Source: Nocardioides baekrokdamisoli
Lineage (GTDB): Bacteria; Actinomycetota; Actinomycetes; Propionibacteriales; Nocardioidaceae
Length of the DNA: 64,000 nucleotides
Reading direction: 5' to 3'
Assembly (NCBI RefSeq): GCF_003945325.1
Contig: NZ_AP019307.1
Location: forward strand, 930,001-994,000
A program made the position numbers and the translations under genes. This document shows, piece by piece, positions 8,240 through 16,642 of this stretch. The notes beneath the pieces are model-generated. The model made no database searches. It was not told where the DNA came from and was given only the letters and a program-made list of their open reading frames with translations. Within the stretch, counting starts at the first letter, position 1. Every line of letters begins with the position of its first letter.

Positions 8240-9604
8240 TCAGAAGGTCCGTGTCGCGCGACGTACGAACGTCGCGCGACGGGCTGGCAGCGCGCCCGCA
8301 GCGACCGCGCCTGCACGGAATGCGTCCACGGCAGCCTGATGGTGGCCGGCCTCAGCGAGAAGGTCCCCCAACTCGTACCAGAGGCGGCTCACCCGATGAT
8401 CGGCTCCCAGTTCGCTGAGCAACCTCACGGCTTCGCGGTACGCCGACGCGGCATCCTCGGTTCGGCCCTCTGCCGCAGCGATCTGTCCGGCAAGGGACGC
8501 GGCGTATGCACGCACGACGACGTCGGCCTCTGGCAGGCCCGACTCCGCCCGCTCCAGCGCCGCGCTGGCATCCGCGGTGTCTCCGGCCATCAGGTGGGCA
8601 CGTGCTCGCGTGACGAGCAGCGCAGATCGGCCAGAGACCGATCCCGCGGACCAGTCCATCTCCTGCTCGGCGCGATCGAGCATCTCGAGCGCTGCCACCG
8701 GGTCCGGTGGATCCATCGACAGATGAAGATCTGCAGCCTCGGAGCGCACGGCAGCCAGGGCACGCATGTCGTCGGCCTCCTCGAAGATCGCCAGCGCCTT
8801 GCGTGAGAAGTCCGCCGCCGCCGCGTACTTGCCGCGTCGTCCCTGAATGATGCTGGCGTTCCAGTACGCCGAGCCGCGAGCCACCGGGGATGAGCCGTGC
8901 CGATCCGCGGTCTCCAGGGCTCGCAGACACATCCGGAGGGCTCGATCGTTGTCCCCGAGAGTGGCGTACGCCCAGGCCACGGTGACACTCAACTGAATCG
9001 CCTCGGTGGATCCTTCGAGGCCCAGGTCCCGGGCGGCCGCCGAGGCCCGCTCGCCGAACTCGATCGAGGCTGCAGCGTCACCGGCCTGGCGATAGCAGCG
9101 GCACAACGCGATCGACGCCCGCAGCCAGGCAGGGTCGACGGACGCCTCAGCCGTGAGGTCCTCCAACACCAGGATCGCCTCGTTGTAGTCACCGACGCCT
9201 TCGAGCGCGCGGGCACGTACGAAGGCGGCGGCGGGCGCGAGCGCAGGCGCCTCACCAAGCCCTGCGATCACCTCCGTGATCGACGTCAACGCGGCGGCGG
9301 CGTCTCCGGAGACGAGCTGAAGTTCTGCATGGTCCAGCGCCACGCGCAGGCGTTGCTCGTCCTCATTGACCGGATCGACGAGAAGATCCTCGAGCGAGAT
9401 CCCGATGCGTTGTGCCATGCGCGTCAGCAGGGCGAATTCCGGGCGGCGGTGGCCGGCCTCGATCCGGGACAGGTACGCCGCGGAGACCTCGCTGGCGACC
9501 ACAGCTTCCTGGGTCAACCCAGCGCCGAGACGTGCCAGGCGGAGCCGCTTCCCGAGGACGACCGGATCAACGGACCGGCTCAACTCGACCAATCGCGAAT
9601 CCAT
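8240..9604 (-). CDS. XRE-family regulator with TPR repeats (RRNPP-like)
   Basis: This 454-aa protein has an N-terminal helix-turn-helix (about residues 15-70, with GLTQEAVVASEVSAAYLSRI) followed by a long all-helical array of tetratricopeptide-like repeats up to the C-terminus. The ATG at 9604 is chosen over an upstream in-frame ATG at 9763 because the HTH begins shortly after it and a GGAGGG lies just upstream. The last residues (ARRATFVRRATRTF) are encoded by the arms of the 8253-8280 hairpin. It is placed between mutB and meaB and converges on the secreted-peptide gene. Likely role: transcriptional regulator whose TPR domain senses a peptide or protein. Confidence 0.85.
   Translation of the reverse strand: MDSRLVELSRSVDPVVLGKRLRLARLGAGLTQEAVVASEVSAAYLSRIEAGHRRPEFALLTRMAQRIGISLEDLLVDPVNEDEQRLRVALDHAELQLVSGDAAAALTSITEVIAGLGEAPALAPAAAFVRARALEGVGDYNEAILVLEDLTAEASVDPAWLRASIALCRCYRQAGDAAASIEFGERASAAARDLGLEGSTEAIQLSVTVAWAYATLGDNDRALRMCLRALETADRHGSSPVARGSAYWNASIIQGRRGKYAAAADFSRKALAIFEEADDMRALAAVRSEAADLHLSMDPPDPVAALEMLDRAEQEMDWSAGSVSGRSALLVTRARAHLMAGDTADASAALERAESGLPEADVVVRAYAASLAGQIAAAEGRTEDAASAYREAVRLLSELGADHRVSRLWYELGDLLAEAGHHQAAVDAFRAGAVAAGALPARRATFVRRATRTF
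8253..8280. terminator. Perfect 11-bp hairpin after the peptide gene
   Basis: GTCGCGCGACG (8253-8263) and CGTCGCGCGAC (8270-8280) form a perfect 11-bp stem with a 6-nt loop, 14 nt downstream of the peptide stop codon and inside the 3' end of the regulator gene. It could terminate the peptide mRNA and limit convergent transcription. Confidence 0.5.
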
Positions 9605-9775
9605 GCAGCCCCTGCCCTCCGAGTCACGTGCGCCGCCGAACCAGCCCGCCCGCAAGGCCCCGAGATGGCCCGACGGACAGGTCCAGCGACGTACGTTGCA
9701 CAGTGGATACCCGAATCCACCTTGCCTCATCAGCATAACAAGACATGTCAAGCGACCAGGCAAGCGCTCCGGAAT

Positions 9776-9814
9776 GCGAATGGGCGGCCACCGTCGTGGT
9801 GACCGCCCATTCGC
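9776..9814. terminator. Strong hairpin terminator downstream of mutB
   Basis: GCGAATGGGCGG (9776-9787) pairs perfectly with CCGCCCATTCGC (9803-9814), with extra pairing inside the loop (CCAC/GTGG). It starts 7 nt after the mutB stop on the minus strand and separates mutAB from the regulator gene. Confidence 0.75.
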
Positions 9815-9820
9815 CGGATG

Positions 9821-11953
9821 TCAGTGACCCAAGCCTGCGGAGATCTGAGCCAGCAGTTCCAGCGCCGACTCCGAGATCACAGTGCCCGGCAGGAAGACCG
9901 CCGCGGCGCCCATCTCCTTCAGCGTCGGGACGTCGTCCGGCGGGATGACTCCGCCGATCACGACGACGATGTCCTCGCGGCCCTGGTCCTTGAGTGCCTG
10001 CTTGAGCGCCGGCAGCAAGGTGAGGTGGCCCGCGGCCAGCGACGAGACGCCGACGATGTGCACGTCCGCGTCCACGGCCTGCTGGGCGACCTCTTCGGGG
10101 GTCGAGAACAGCGGGCCGACGTCGACGTTGAAACCGAGGTCGGCGAAGGCGGACACGACCACCTTCTGACCGCGGTCGTGGCCGTCCTGGCCCATCTTCG
10201 CGACGAGGATGCGCGGGCGACGGCCCTCGTCCTCCTCGAACTTCGCCGTGGCCGCGAGCACCTTCGCCGCGACCTCGTCGTTGCCGACCTCGTTCTTGTA
10301 CACGCCGGAGATCGTACGGATCACGGCCTGGTGACGGCCGTACGTCTTCTCCATGGCGTCCGAGATCTCTCCGACGGTCGCCTTTGCCCGAGCAGCGTTG
10401 ACCGCGAGCTCCAGCAGGTTGCCGGTGCCCTTTTCAGTCGCGCCGGTGATGGCGGCGAGGGCTTCCGCGACGGCCTTCGGGTCGCGCTCGGCACGCAGAC
10501 GCTCAAGCTTCGCGATCTGGGCCGCGTACACCTCGGCGTTGTTGACCTTGAGCACGTCGAGCTTGTCCTCGGACGGCAGCCGGAAGGTGTTGACGCCGAT
10601 GACCTTCTGCGCGCCCGAGTCGATACGGGCCTGCGTACGCGCCGCTGCCTCCTCGATGCGCATCTTCGGGATGCCCTGCTCGATCGCCTTGGCCATGCCA
10701 CCGGCGGCCTCGGCCTCCTGGATGTGCGCCCAGGCACGGGCGGCGAGGTCGCGGGTCAGCTTCTCGACGTAGTACGAACCGGCCCAGGGGTCGATCGAGT
10801 ACGTCGTCCCGCTCTCCTGCTGCAGCAGCAACTGGGTGTTGCGAGCGATGCGGGCCGAGAAGTCGGTCGGCAGCGCGATCGCCTCATCGAGGGCGTTGGT
10901 ATGCAGAGACTGCGTGTGACCCTGGGTCGAAGCCATCGCCTCGATCGCGGTACGGCCGACGTTGTTGAACACGTCCTGGGCCGTGAGCGACCAGCCCGAG
11001 GTCTGGCTGTGCGTACGCAGTGACAGCGACTTGGCCGACTTCGGGTCGAAGTCGCGTACGAGGCGGCTCCACAGCGCACGGGCAGCGCGCATCTTCGCGA
11101 TCTCCATGAAGAAGTTCATGCCGATCGCCCAGAAGAAGGACAGGCGCGGCGCGAAGGCGTCGACGTCCAGACCGGCTGCCAGACCGGTGCGGATGTATTC
11201 GACACCGTCCGCCAGCGTGTACGCGAGCTCGAGGTCAGCCGTCGCTCCGGCCTCCTGCATGTGGTAGCCGGAGATCGAGATCGAGTTGAACCGGGGCATG
11301 TGTGCGGCGGTGTAGCTGAAGATGTCGCCGATGATCCGCATCGACGGCGCCGGCGGGTAGATGTAGGTGTTGCGGACCATGAACTCCTTGAGGATGTCGT
11401 TCTGGATCGTCCCCGCGAGCTGCTCCGGCTTCACCCCCTGCTCCTCGGCAGCAGCGATGTAGAGGGCCATGACCGGCAGCACGGCACCGTTCATCGTCAT
11501 CGAGACCGACATCTGGTCGAGCGGGATGCCCTCGAACAACGTGCGAGTGTCGTAGATCGAGTCGATCGCCACACCGGCCATGCCGACGTCGCCGCGTACG
11601 CGCGGATGGTCGGAGTCATAGCCACGGTGGGTGGCGAGGTCGAATGCGACCGACAGACCCTTCTGACCCGCGGCCAGGTTGCGACGGTAGAAGGCGTTGG
11701 ACTCCTCGGCGGTGGAGAACCCTGCGTACTGGCGGATGGTCCACGGCTGCGAGGTGTACATCGTCGGGTACGGGCCGCGCAGGAACGGGCTCAGCCCCGG
11801 GTAGGTGTCGAGACCGTCGGCTCCGGCGAGGTCAGCCGGGGTGTAGAGGCCCTTGACCTCGATGCCCTCGGGAGACTCCCAGGCGTCACCGCCCGTCGGA
11901 GCGCTGCCGGTGGAGCTGAACTCGAAGTCAGCAAAATTCTTCGGGATGCTCAT
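9821..11953 (-). CDS. mutB: Methylmalonyl-CoA mutase, large (catalytic, B12-binding) subunit
   Basis: This 710-aa adenosylcobalamin enzyme interconverts (R)-methylmalonyl-CoA and succinyl-CoA in propionate metabolism. The N-terminal TIM barrel contains the substrate-binding [17 protein letters not shown] region, and the C-terminal cobalamin domain starts near [17 protein letters not shown], with the His ligand of the DxHxxG motif, followed by GVSSLAAGH and VIGGVIP. Full length for the family. It overlaps mutA by 4 nt (ATGA), so the subunits are translationally coupled, and it ends at a strong hairpin. Confidence 0.97.
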   Translation of the reverse strand: MSIPKNFADFEFSSTGSAPTGGDAWESPEGIEVKGLYTPADLAGADGLDTYPGLSPFLRGPYPTMYTSQPWTIRQYAGFSTAEESNAFYRRNLAAGQKGLSVAFDLATHRGYDSDHPRVRGDVGMAGVAIDSIYDTRTLFEGIPLDQMSVSMTMNGAVLPVMALYIAAAEEQGVKPEQLAGTIQNDILKEFMVRNTYIYPPAPSMRIIGDIFSYTAAHMPRFNSISISGYHMQEAGATADLELAYTLADGVEYIRTGLAAGLDVDAFAPRLSFFWAIGMNFFMEIAKMRAARALWSRLVRDFDPKSAKSLSLRTHSQTSGWSLTAQDVFNNVGRTAIEAMASTQGHTQSLHTNALDEAIALPTDFSARIARNTQLLLQQESGTTYSIDPWAGSYYVEKLTRDLAARAWAHIQEAEAAGGMAKAIEQGIPKMRIEEAAARTQARIDSGAQKVIGVNTFRLPSEDKLDVLKVNNAEVYAAQIAKLERLRAERDPKAVAEALAAITGATEKGTGNLLELAVNAARAKATVGEISDAMEKTYGRHQAVIRTISGVYKNEVGNDEVAAKVLAATAKFEEDEGRRPRILVAKMGQDGHDRGQKVVVSAFADLGFNVDVGPLFSTPEEVAQQAVDADVHIVGVSSLAAGHLTLLPALKQALKDQGREDIVVVIGGVIPPDDVPTLKEMGAAAVFLPGTVISESALELLAQISAGLGH

Positions 11954-13686
11954 GCCAACTTCTCCCTCGTCGTGGTCAGGAACGCAAGGGCGTCGACGCC
12001 CATCGCGGCCGAGTCGTCGGCGTAGTCAGTGGGCTTGCCCGCGATGACGATCCACTGCGCACCCCTGCCACGCATCGCATCAGCCGCCTCCTGTCCCCAT
12101 TCCGCATACGCGGCGTCGGACCCGGCGAGCACGACGACCGGCTGGCCGTCATAAGCAGCGACCAACTCGGTGGCGTTCTTGGTGGCTCCCGCGACGTCCA
12201 CTCCGATGCCACCGGCAGCGAGCAGGTTGCTCGCGAAGGTTGCCCGGGCCGTGTGCTGGGCGACGGTGCCGAGGGTGGCCAGGAACGCGTTGTTCGCGGC
12301 CGGCTGATCGCGCAGGGCCTCGAAGGAGGCTCCGTAACGGCGAACCCGGTCGTTCAGCGGGTCGGCCTCACGCGCCGGAAGCTCCTCGCCGAGGTTCGGG
12401 AACTCCGAGACGCCGGTGATCGGACGCTTGCGCTTCGCGATCTCGGTCTCGCGCCGGGCGACGACAGCGTCGATCCGGGCCTTGAATGGCGCGAAGTCCT
12501 CGCCGTTCTCCCACTCCGCCTCGATCTGGACGAATTCCGCCCAGCCCTTGGCTGCCGTGTCGGCAGTGAGCTGTTCGACGGCGTACGAACCGCCGGCCGG
12601 GTCGGTCACGACCGCGACATGGGACTCATCGATGAGGAGGTGGTTGACGTTGCGCGCAATCCGTCGCCCGAACCCGTCCGGGCGCCCGTTGGCGGAGTCG
12701 AACGGCAACACGGTCACCGCATCCGCACCGCCGACACCGGCGGCGAACGCAGCAATGGTGCCGCGCAGCATGTTCACGTACGGGTCGTACTTGCTGAACA
12801 TCGGCCGGGACGTGACGGCGTGCTGACGCTGCTCGACCTCGCCGGTCGAGCCCGCCGGGACCCCCGAGATCTCGAGGACCCGCGCCCAGAGCTGGCGGGC
12901 CGCGCGCAGCTTCGCGATCGTCGGGAACTGCTCGTCGGTCGCTGCGTAGCGGAACTCGATGAGCTTCGCCGCGTCCGCGACGGACAGGCCGTGGTCGGTC
13001 AGCCAGCGCAGGTACGCGACGCCGACAGCGATCGACCAGCCGAGCTCCTGAGCGTCACTGGCGCCGAGGTCGTGGGCTGCCGTGGCGTCCACGACGATCG
13101 CGCGAATGCTGTTCTTCCGGGCGAGTTCGGCGAGCTGCTTGAGCTCGTCGATGGCCTCGTCCACCGCCACCGGCAGATCACGCAGCAGCGCGCCGAGCGG
13201 GTCCGCACCGAGGTTGGTGTCCTCGTGGAAGTCGACAGCGAGCTTCAGGAACGCCTTGGCCGTCTCCACGGTTGCCGTCGGGGCATCGAGGACGACGGGG
13301 GCCAGATCGAGCAGTACGCCCTTGAGCGTCGCATCCAGGTCGGTGCTCTCGTCCGCGTGTAGCCACAGCGAGGTGACACCGCCGTCGAGGTCGACCAGCG
13401 CGTTCTCGTTGGCAGCCTTGGCGTTCGGGTCGGCCACGATCGCGCGGATGTCCCAGGCGCCTGCGCGGCTCGGGCGCAGCGCCGTCACCGGCTCACCCGG
13501 GAGGCCGAGCGGAGTGATCTCGATGTCGTCGAGGGTTTTGCGGGTCAGCTTGGCCCACACGGCAGCATCGGCGTCGGACTCTGCGAGTCGACCGGCCTTG
13601 CGGAGGACAGCGGCCGTAGCCGCCTCCCACTCCGCCTGCGTGTGTGCATCCTCTGGCTGGGCCAGGGTCACGGGCGCGTCAGTCAC
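11950..13686 (-). CDS. mutA: Methylmalonyl-CoA mutase, small subunit
   Basis: This 578-aa homologue of MutB forms the non-catalytic half of the heterodimer. It keeps the barrel fold (for example [14 protein letters not shown]) but its C-terminal cobalamin-like domain lacks the DxHxxG ligand motif, as expected for MutA. The start is GTG 13686 with TATCGT 8 nt upstream. It is the first gene of the mutAB operon. No cobalamin riboswitch is visible in the 92-bp upstream gap. Confidence 0.94.
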   Translation of the reverse strand: MTDAPVTLAQPEDAHTQAEWEAATAAVLRKAGRLAESDADAAVWAKLTRKTLDDIEITPLGLPGEPVTALRPSRAGAWDIRAIVADPNAKAANENALVDLDGGVTSLWLHADESTDLDATLKGVLLDLAPVVLDAPTATVETAKAFLKLAVDFHEDTNLGADPLGALLRDLPVAVDEAIDELKQLAELARKNSIRAIVVDATAAHDLGASDAQELGWSIAVGVAYLRWLTDHGLSVADAAKLIEFRYAATDEQFPTIAKLRAARQLWARVLEISGVPAGSTGEVEQRQHAVTSRPMFSKYDPYVNMLRGTIAAFAAGVGGADAVTVLPFDSANGRPDGFGRRIARNVNHLLIDESHVAVVTDPAGGSYAVEQLTADTAAKGWAEFVQIEAEWENGEDFAPFKARIDAVVARRETEIAKRKRPITGVSEFPNLGEELPAREADPLNDRVRRYGASFEALRDQPAANNAFLATLGTVAQHTARATFASNLLAAGGIGVDVAGATKNATELVAAYDGQPVVVLAGSDAAYAEWGQEAADAMRGRGAQWIVIAGKPTDYADDSAAMGVDALAFLTTTREKLA

Positions 13687-13694
13687 AACTGTCC

Positions 13695-13700
13695 ACGATA
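13695..13700 (-). promoter_or_regulatory. Candidate -10 box of mutAB
   Basis: TATCGT lies 8 nt before the GTG start of mutA, suggesting a leaderless mutAB transcript. Confidence 0.4.
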
Positions 13701-13778
13701 CCGGCGGCCGAGGCCGCCAACACTACCGACAACGAACATGAGATGACCCTCACATACGCCACGCGGTCCCGCCGCCGC

Positions 13779-14222
13779 TCAGGTCTCGAGCGCCGCCTTC
13801 AGGTGAGTGTTGCGTTGCCGGAGCAGTTTTGCCATGTACGCGGTGAGCCCCACCTGCTCCACGAGGATGCCGATCGGGCCGGCAGGTGCTGCGAACTCCA
13901 CGACGTCGATCATCCAGGTGCCGTCGTCTACTGACTCGAACCAGTGTTCATGGCGCCATCGCTTGAACGGTCCGCGGAGCTGCTCATCGACGAAGAACGA
14001 CGGCCGCTCGTACGCACTGATGAGCGACGTCATCCGTACCGGGATCCCGAAGTGGCGCGCCGCCCAAGCGACCTGGTCGCCCAACTCCATGACCCCGCTG
14101 GTGACGCCGGCGACAGCCCGCTCCCCCGAGGGGTCCATTGACTCGACGTGGAAATCCACCGACAGGCTCAGGTCGAAACAGGCCTCGATCGGCGCGTGGA
14201 TCACGGTCTCGAGGCGGATCAC
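13779..14222 (-). CDS. SRPBCC family protein
   Basis: This about 147-aa START/Bet v1-like protein begins with the family-typical start VIRLETVIHAPIEACFDLSL and continues with HxEWxxWR-like and HWFESVDDGTWMIDVVEF strands and a C-terminal helix. Function is unknown; related proteins bind lipids or act in coenzyme Q-like chaperoning. The GTG at 14222 fits the family N-terminus; an upstream GTG at 14267 would add 15 residues but would place the start inside a 20-bp palindrome. Confidence 0.75.
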   Translation of the reverse strand: MIRLETVIHAPIEACFDLSLSVDFHVESMDPSGERAVAGVTSGVMELGDQVAWAARHFGIPVRMTSLISAYERPSFFVDEQLRGPFKRWRHEHWFESVDDGTWMIDVVEFAAPAGPIGILVEQVGLTAYMAKLLRQRNTHLKAALET

Positions 14223-14262
14223 CGGCACCAGCCCAGCCTCGCACAGACAGGTAGGTCGCGAA

Positions 14263-14282
14263 CTCACTCACATGTGAGTGAG
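14263..14282. promoter_or_regulatory. Perfect 20-bp palindrome between divergent genes
   Basis: CTCACTCACATGTGAGTGAG reads identically on both strands. It lies between the SRPBCC gene (minus) and the membrane-protein gene (plus), 10 bp before the candidate -10 of the latter, so it is well placed as a dimeric repressor operator for one or both genes. The cognate regulator is unknown. Confidence 0.55.
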
Positions 14283-14291
14283 GCGGTCACG

Positions 14292-14297
14292 TACCCT
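14292..14297 (+). promoter_or_regulatory. Candidate -10 box of the small membrane-protein gene
   Basis: TACCCT is followed by 7 nt and the ATG at 14305, supporting that ATG over the GTG at 14278. Confidence 0.35.
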
Positions 14298-14304
14298 CCC
14301 GCTC

Positions 14305-14730
14305 ATGAAGGCGACCGAACCAGGCGGCGGGACGTACACACTGCGGCGACGCTGGTGGCCGTGGCGATGGAAGCAGCGCAACATCGGAGACGGGACCTTC
14401 TTCGACACATTCCCCGACTTCGGCGGGGTCGATGACATAGCGGGCGCGCTGCTCGTCCTGGTCCTCGGGCTGGTCGCCGCGATCCTGCTGCCGGTGATCC
14501 TCGTCCTTCTGATCACCGGCATCGAGTGGATCCTCCTGCTCATGCTGATGCCGATCGCGGTCGCGGGGCGGGTCGTCCTCGGCAAGCACTGGACCATCGA
14601 GGTCCGTCATCAGGACCAGTTGTGGGAGATCGACGGCGGCACCTGGCGCGAGTCTCAGGCGACGCTCCAGCAGATCGCCACGCAGATCGAATCCGGCAAC
14701 TCTCCGGATCTCGGCGCGGCCGTTGCCTGA
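14305..14730 (+). CDS. Hypothetical membrane protein with two TM segments
   Basis: This 141-aa protein has a Trp/Arg-rich N-terminus (RRRWWPWRWKQRN), two adjacent hydrophobic segments near residues 45-65 and 68-88, and a soluble C-terminal tail (VLGKHWTIEVRHQD onward). It is probably an integral membrane protein with cytoplasmic ends. Family not recognised. It is divergent from an SRPBCC gene across a perfect palindrome. Confidence 0.65.
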   Translation: MKATEPGGGTYTLRRRWWPWRWKQRNIGDGTFFDTFPDFGGVDDIAGALLVLVLGLVAAILLPVILVLLITGIEWILLLMLMPIAVAGRVVLGKHWTIEVRHQDQLWEIDGGTWRESQATLQQIATQIESGNSPDLGAAVA

Positions 14731-14796
14731 GCGAAGTTCACCTCCCGTCCACCCCCACTCCCCCCGCCGGTCGAGCGACCGCCTCACGCTGGCCCC

Positions 14797-15855
14797 ATGC
14801 GGGTCATGCTGGTTACTGATTCCTTGTTCGCCGGCGAGCCGGGCCGTGGCGCCACCACGACGACGAAGGCGATCGCCGACCGCCTGATCGACCTCGGCCA
14901 CGAGGTGCGGTTCCTGGCCCCGGCACCGGGGCTCACGCGTTACAAGCAGAGCGAGGTCGTACGCCTCAACCCCCTGACCAAGCCGGGACGGCAGGTCAAC
15001 GAGGCGATCACGTACTGGAACCCCGACGCCGTCCTCGTCGTCACCCCGGGCCGCTTGGGCCGCAAGGCGCTGAAGCACGCGCAGGTGATGGGCATCCCCA
15101 CTGTGGCGATCGAGCAGCACGCCGTGAGCGACTCCGAACTCGACTACTGGCGCAGCAAGGTCGCCCAGCGCAGTGACCTCCTCGTCGTGACCAGCAACTG
15201 GATGGCCGATCGTCTGGCGCTGGCCGGGATCGACGCCCGGGTATGGATGCCCGGCATCGACACCGACGCCTTCTCGCCCGCGCTGCGCGACGAGCACCTG
15301 CACCACAAGTGGTCGAAGGGCGAGAGTCTCGTCGTCGTCGGATTCGCAGGACGCCTGGCCAACCGGCATCACGTCCGTCGGCTCGTCGAACTCAACGACC
15401 TGCCCGGCATCCGGCCGATCATCATCGGCGACGGACCCCAACAGCAGTGGTTGCGGCAGCGTCTTCCCAGGGCCAAGTTCACCGGCGCCCTGCACACCGG
15501 GGACATGGCGGTCGCGCTCGCCAGCCTCGACCTGTTCGTTCACCCTGGCGAGCAGGAGACCTGCTGCCACGCGTTGCGCGAGGCCTCGGCCAGTGGCGTT
15601 CCGATCGTCGCACCGGGCGCCGGCGGCGCGCTCGACGTCGTACGCCACCTCGAGACCGGTCTGCTCTACGAGCCCGGTCGCGCCGGCGCCCTGGCCGACG
15701 CAGTGGCGGCAGCTGTGGCAGATCCGCAGCGCGCGCTGCTGGGCGGGCACGGCCGCGAGGTCGTACGTGCTCGCTCGTGGCCCACCGCAGTCGATGAGTT
15801 GCTGGCGATGTTCCCCGTGAAGGACCTTGCAACACGGCGTACGAACGTTGCGTGA
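14797..15855 (+). CDS. GT-B glycosyltransferase (family 4-like)
   Basis: This 352-aa protein has an N-terminal Rossmann domain (MLVTDSLFAGEPGRGATT) and a C-terminal donor-binding domain (VVGFAGRLANRHH, IIGDGP and the EASASGVPIVAPGAGG loop) typical of GT4 enzymes. It probably adds a hexose or mannose to a lipid or polysaccharide acceptor. No ribosome binding site is obvious. It sits directly upstream of sdhCAB but has no clear functional link to it. Confidence 0.88.
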   Translation: MRVMLVTDSLFAGEPGRGATTTTKAIADRLIDLGHEVRFLAPAPGLTRYKQSEVVRLNPLTKPGRQVNEAITYWNPDAVLVVTPGRLGRKALKHAQVMGIPTVAIEQHAVSDSELDYWRSKVAQRSDLLVVTSNWMADRLALAGIDARVWMPGIDTDAFSPALRDEHLHHKWSKGESLVVVGFAGRLANRHHVRRLVELNDLPGIRPIIIGDGPQQQWLRQRLPRAKFTGALHTGDMAVALASLDLFVHPGEQETCCHALREASASGVPIVAPGAGGALDVVRHLETGLLYEPGRAGALADAVAAAVADPQRALLGGHGREVVRARSWPTAVDELLAMFPVKDLATRRTNVA

Positions 15856-15910
15856 GGGTTAATTTCTGCTCCCGAGCCGCCCAGGCTGCCCTAACGACTT
15901 CCGTTGCGAG

Positions 15911-15916
15911 TAACGT
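15911..15916 (+). promoter_or_regulatory. Candidate -10 box of sdhCAB
   Basis: TAACGT lies 8 nt before the GTG at 15925, consistent with a leaderless sdh transcript. Confidence 0.35.
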
Positions 15917-15924
15917 GCAGCCAC

Positions 15925-16632
15925 GTGGCAACCACGACACTCGTATCTGGTGCGCGCGCAGCCCGCACCACGATCGCGCTGAAGCTGGCCATGGCCGCCA
16001 GCGGGATCCTGTTCATTCTCTTCGTGCTGGCGCACATGTACGGCAACCTGAAGGCCTTTGCCGGGCATGACGCCTACAACGAATACGCAGCCGGGCTGCG
16101 CACGTTGGGGCAGCCGGAGCTTCCGTACTCGGGCGCACTGTGGATCCTGCGCGTCGGCCTGATCGCCGCGCTGATCGTCCATGTCGCCGCCGCGGTCGTG
16201 CTCACGCGACGCGCGCACAAGGCCCGCCCGGTCAAGTACGTGGTGAAGAAGAACCGCGGCTCGTCCCTGTCCAGCCGCACCATGCGCTGGGGCGGTCTGA
16301 CGCTGCTCCTCTTCATCATCTGGCACCTGATCGAGTTCACGATCGTCAAGGTTCCGCTGCAGAGCGGTGTCGACAAGAACGACCCGTACAACCTGCTGGT
16401 GAACACCTTCAAGGCTGAGGGCGGCTGGATGACCTACATCTACCTGCTCGCCCTGCTGGCGCTCGCGTTCCACCTGCACCACGGCACCTTCAGCGCGCTG
16501 CAGACGCTCGGCCTGACCAACTCCGAGCGCTCGCGTGCCAACGCCCGCGTCGCGGGCTGGGCGGTGGCGGTCGTCGTCGCCGGCGGCTTCGCGCTGGTTC
16601 CGCTGTTCACCCTCTTCCACGTCATCAAGTAA
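15925..16632 (+). CDS. sdhC: Succinate dehydrogenase cytochrome b subunit
   Basis: This 235-aa membrane anchor belongs to the fused-type (class B, single large cytochrome b) succinate dehydrogenase/fumarate reductase. Five hydrophobic helices are visible, with candidate haem-ligand His residues in [21 protein letters not shown] and FHLHHG. The GTG at 15925 is preferred over a TTG 21 nt upstream. It is the first gene of sdhCAB and overlaps no neighbour. Confidence 0.93.
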   Translation: MATTTLVSGARAARTTIALKLAMAASGILFILFVLAHMYGNLKAFAGHDAYNEYAAGLRTLGQPELPYSGALWILRVGLIAALIVHVAAAVVLTRRAHKARPVKYVVKKNRGSSLSSRTMRWGGLTLLLFIIWHLIEFTIVKVPLQSGVDKNDPYNLLVNTFKAEGGWMTYIYLLALLALAFHLHHGTFSALQTLGLTNSERSRANARVAGWAVAVVVAGGFALVPLFTLFHVIK

Positions 16633-16642
16633 GGGCAGACGC

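Noticed and set aside
13687..13778. Cobalamin riboswitch upstream of mutAB
   Set aside because: The gap is only 92 bp and has no B12-box; the leaderless -10 box explains the start.
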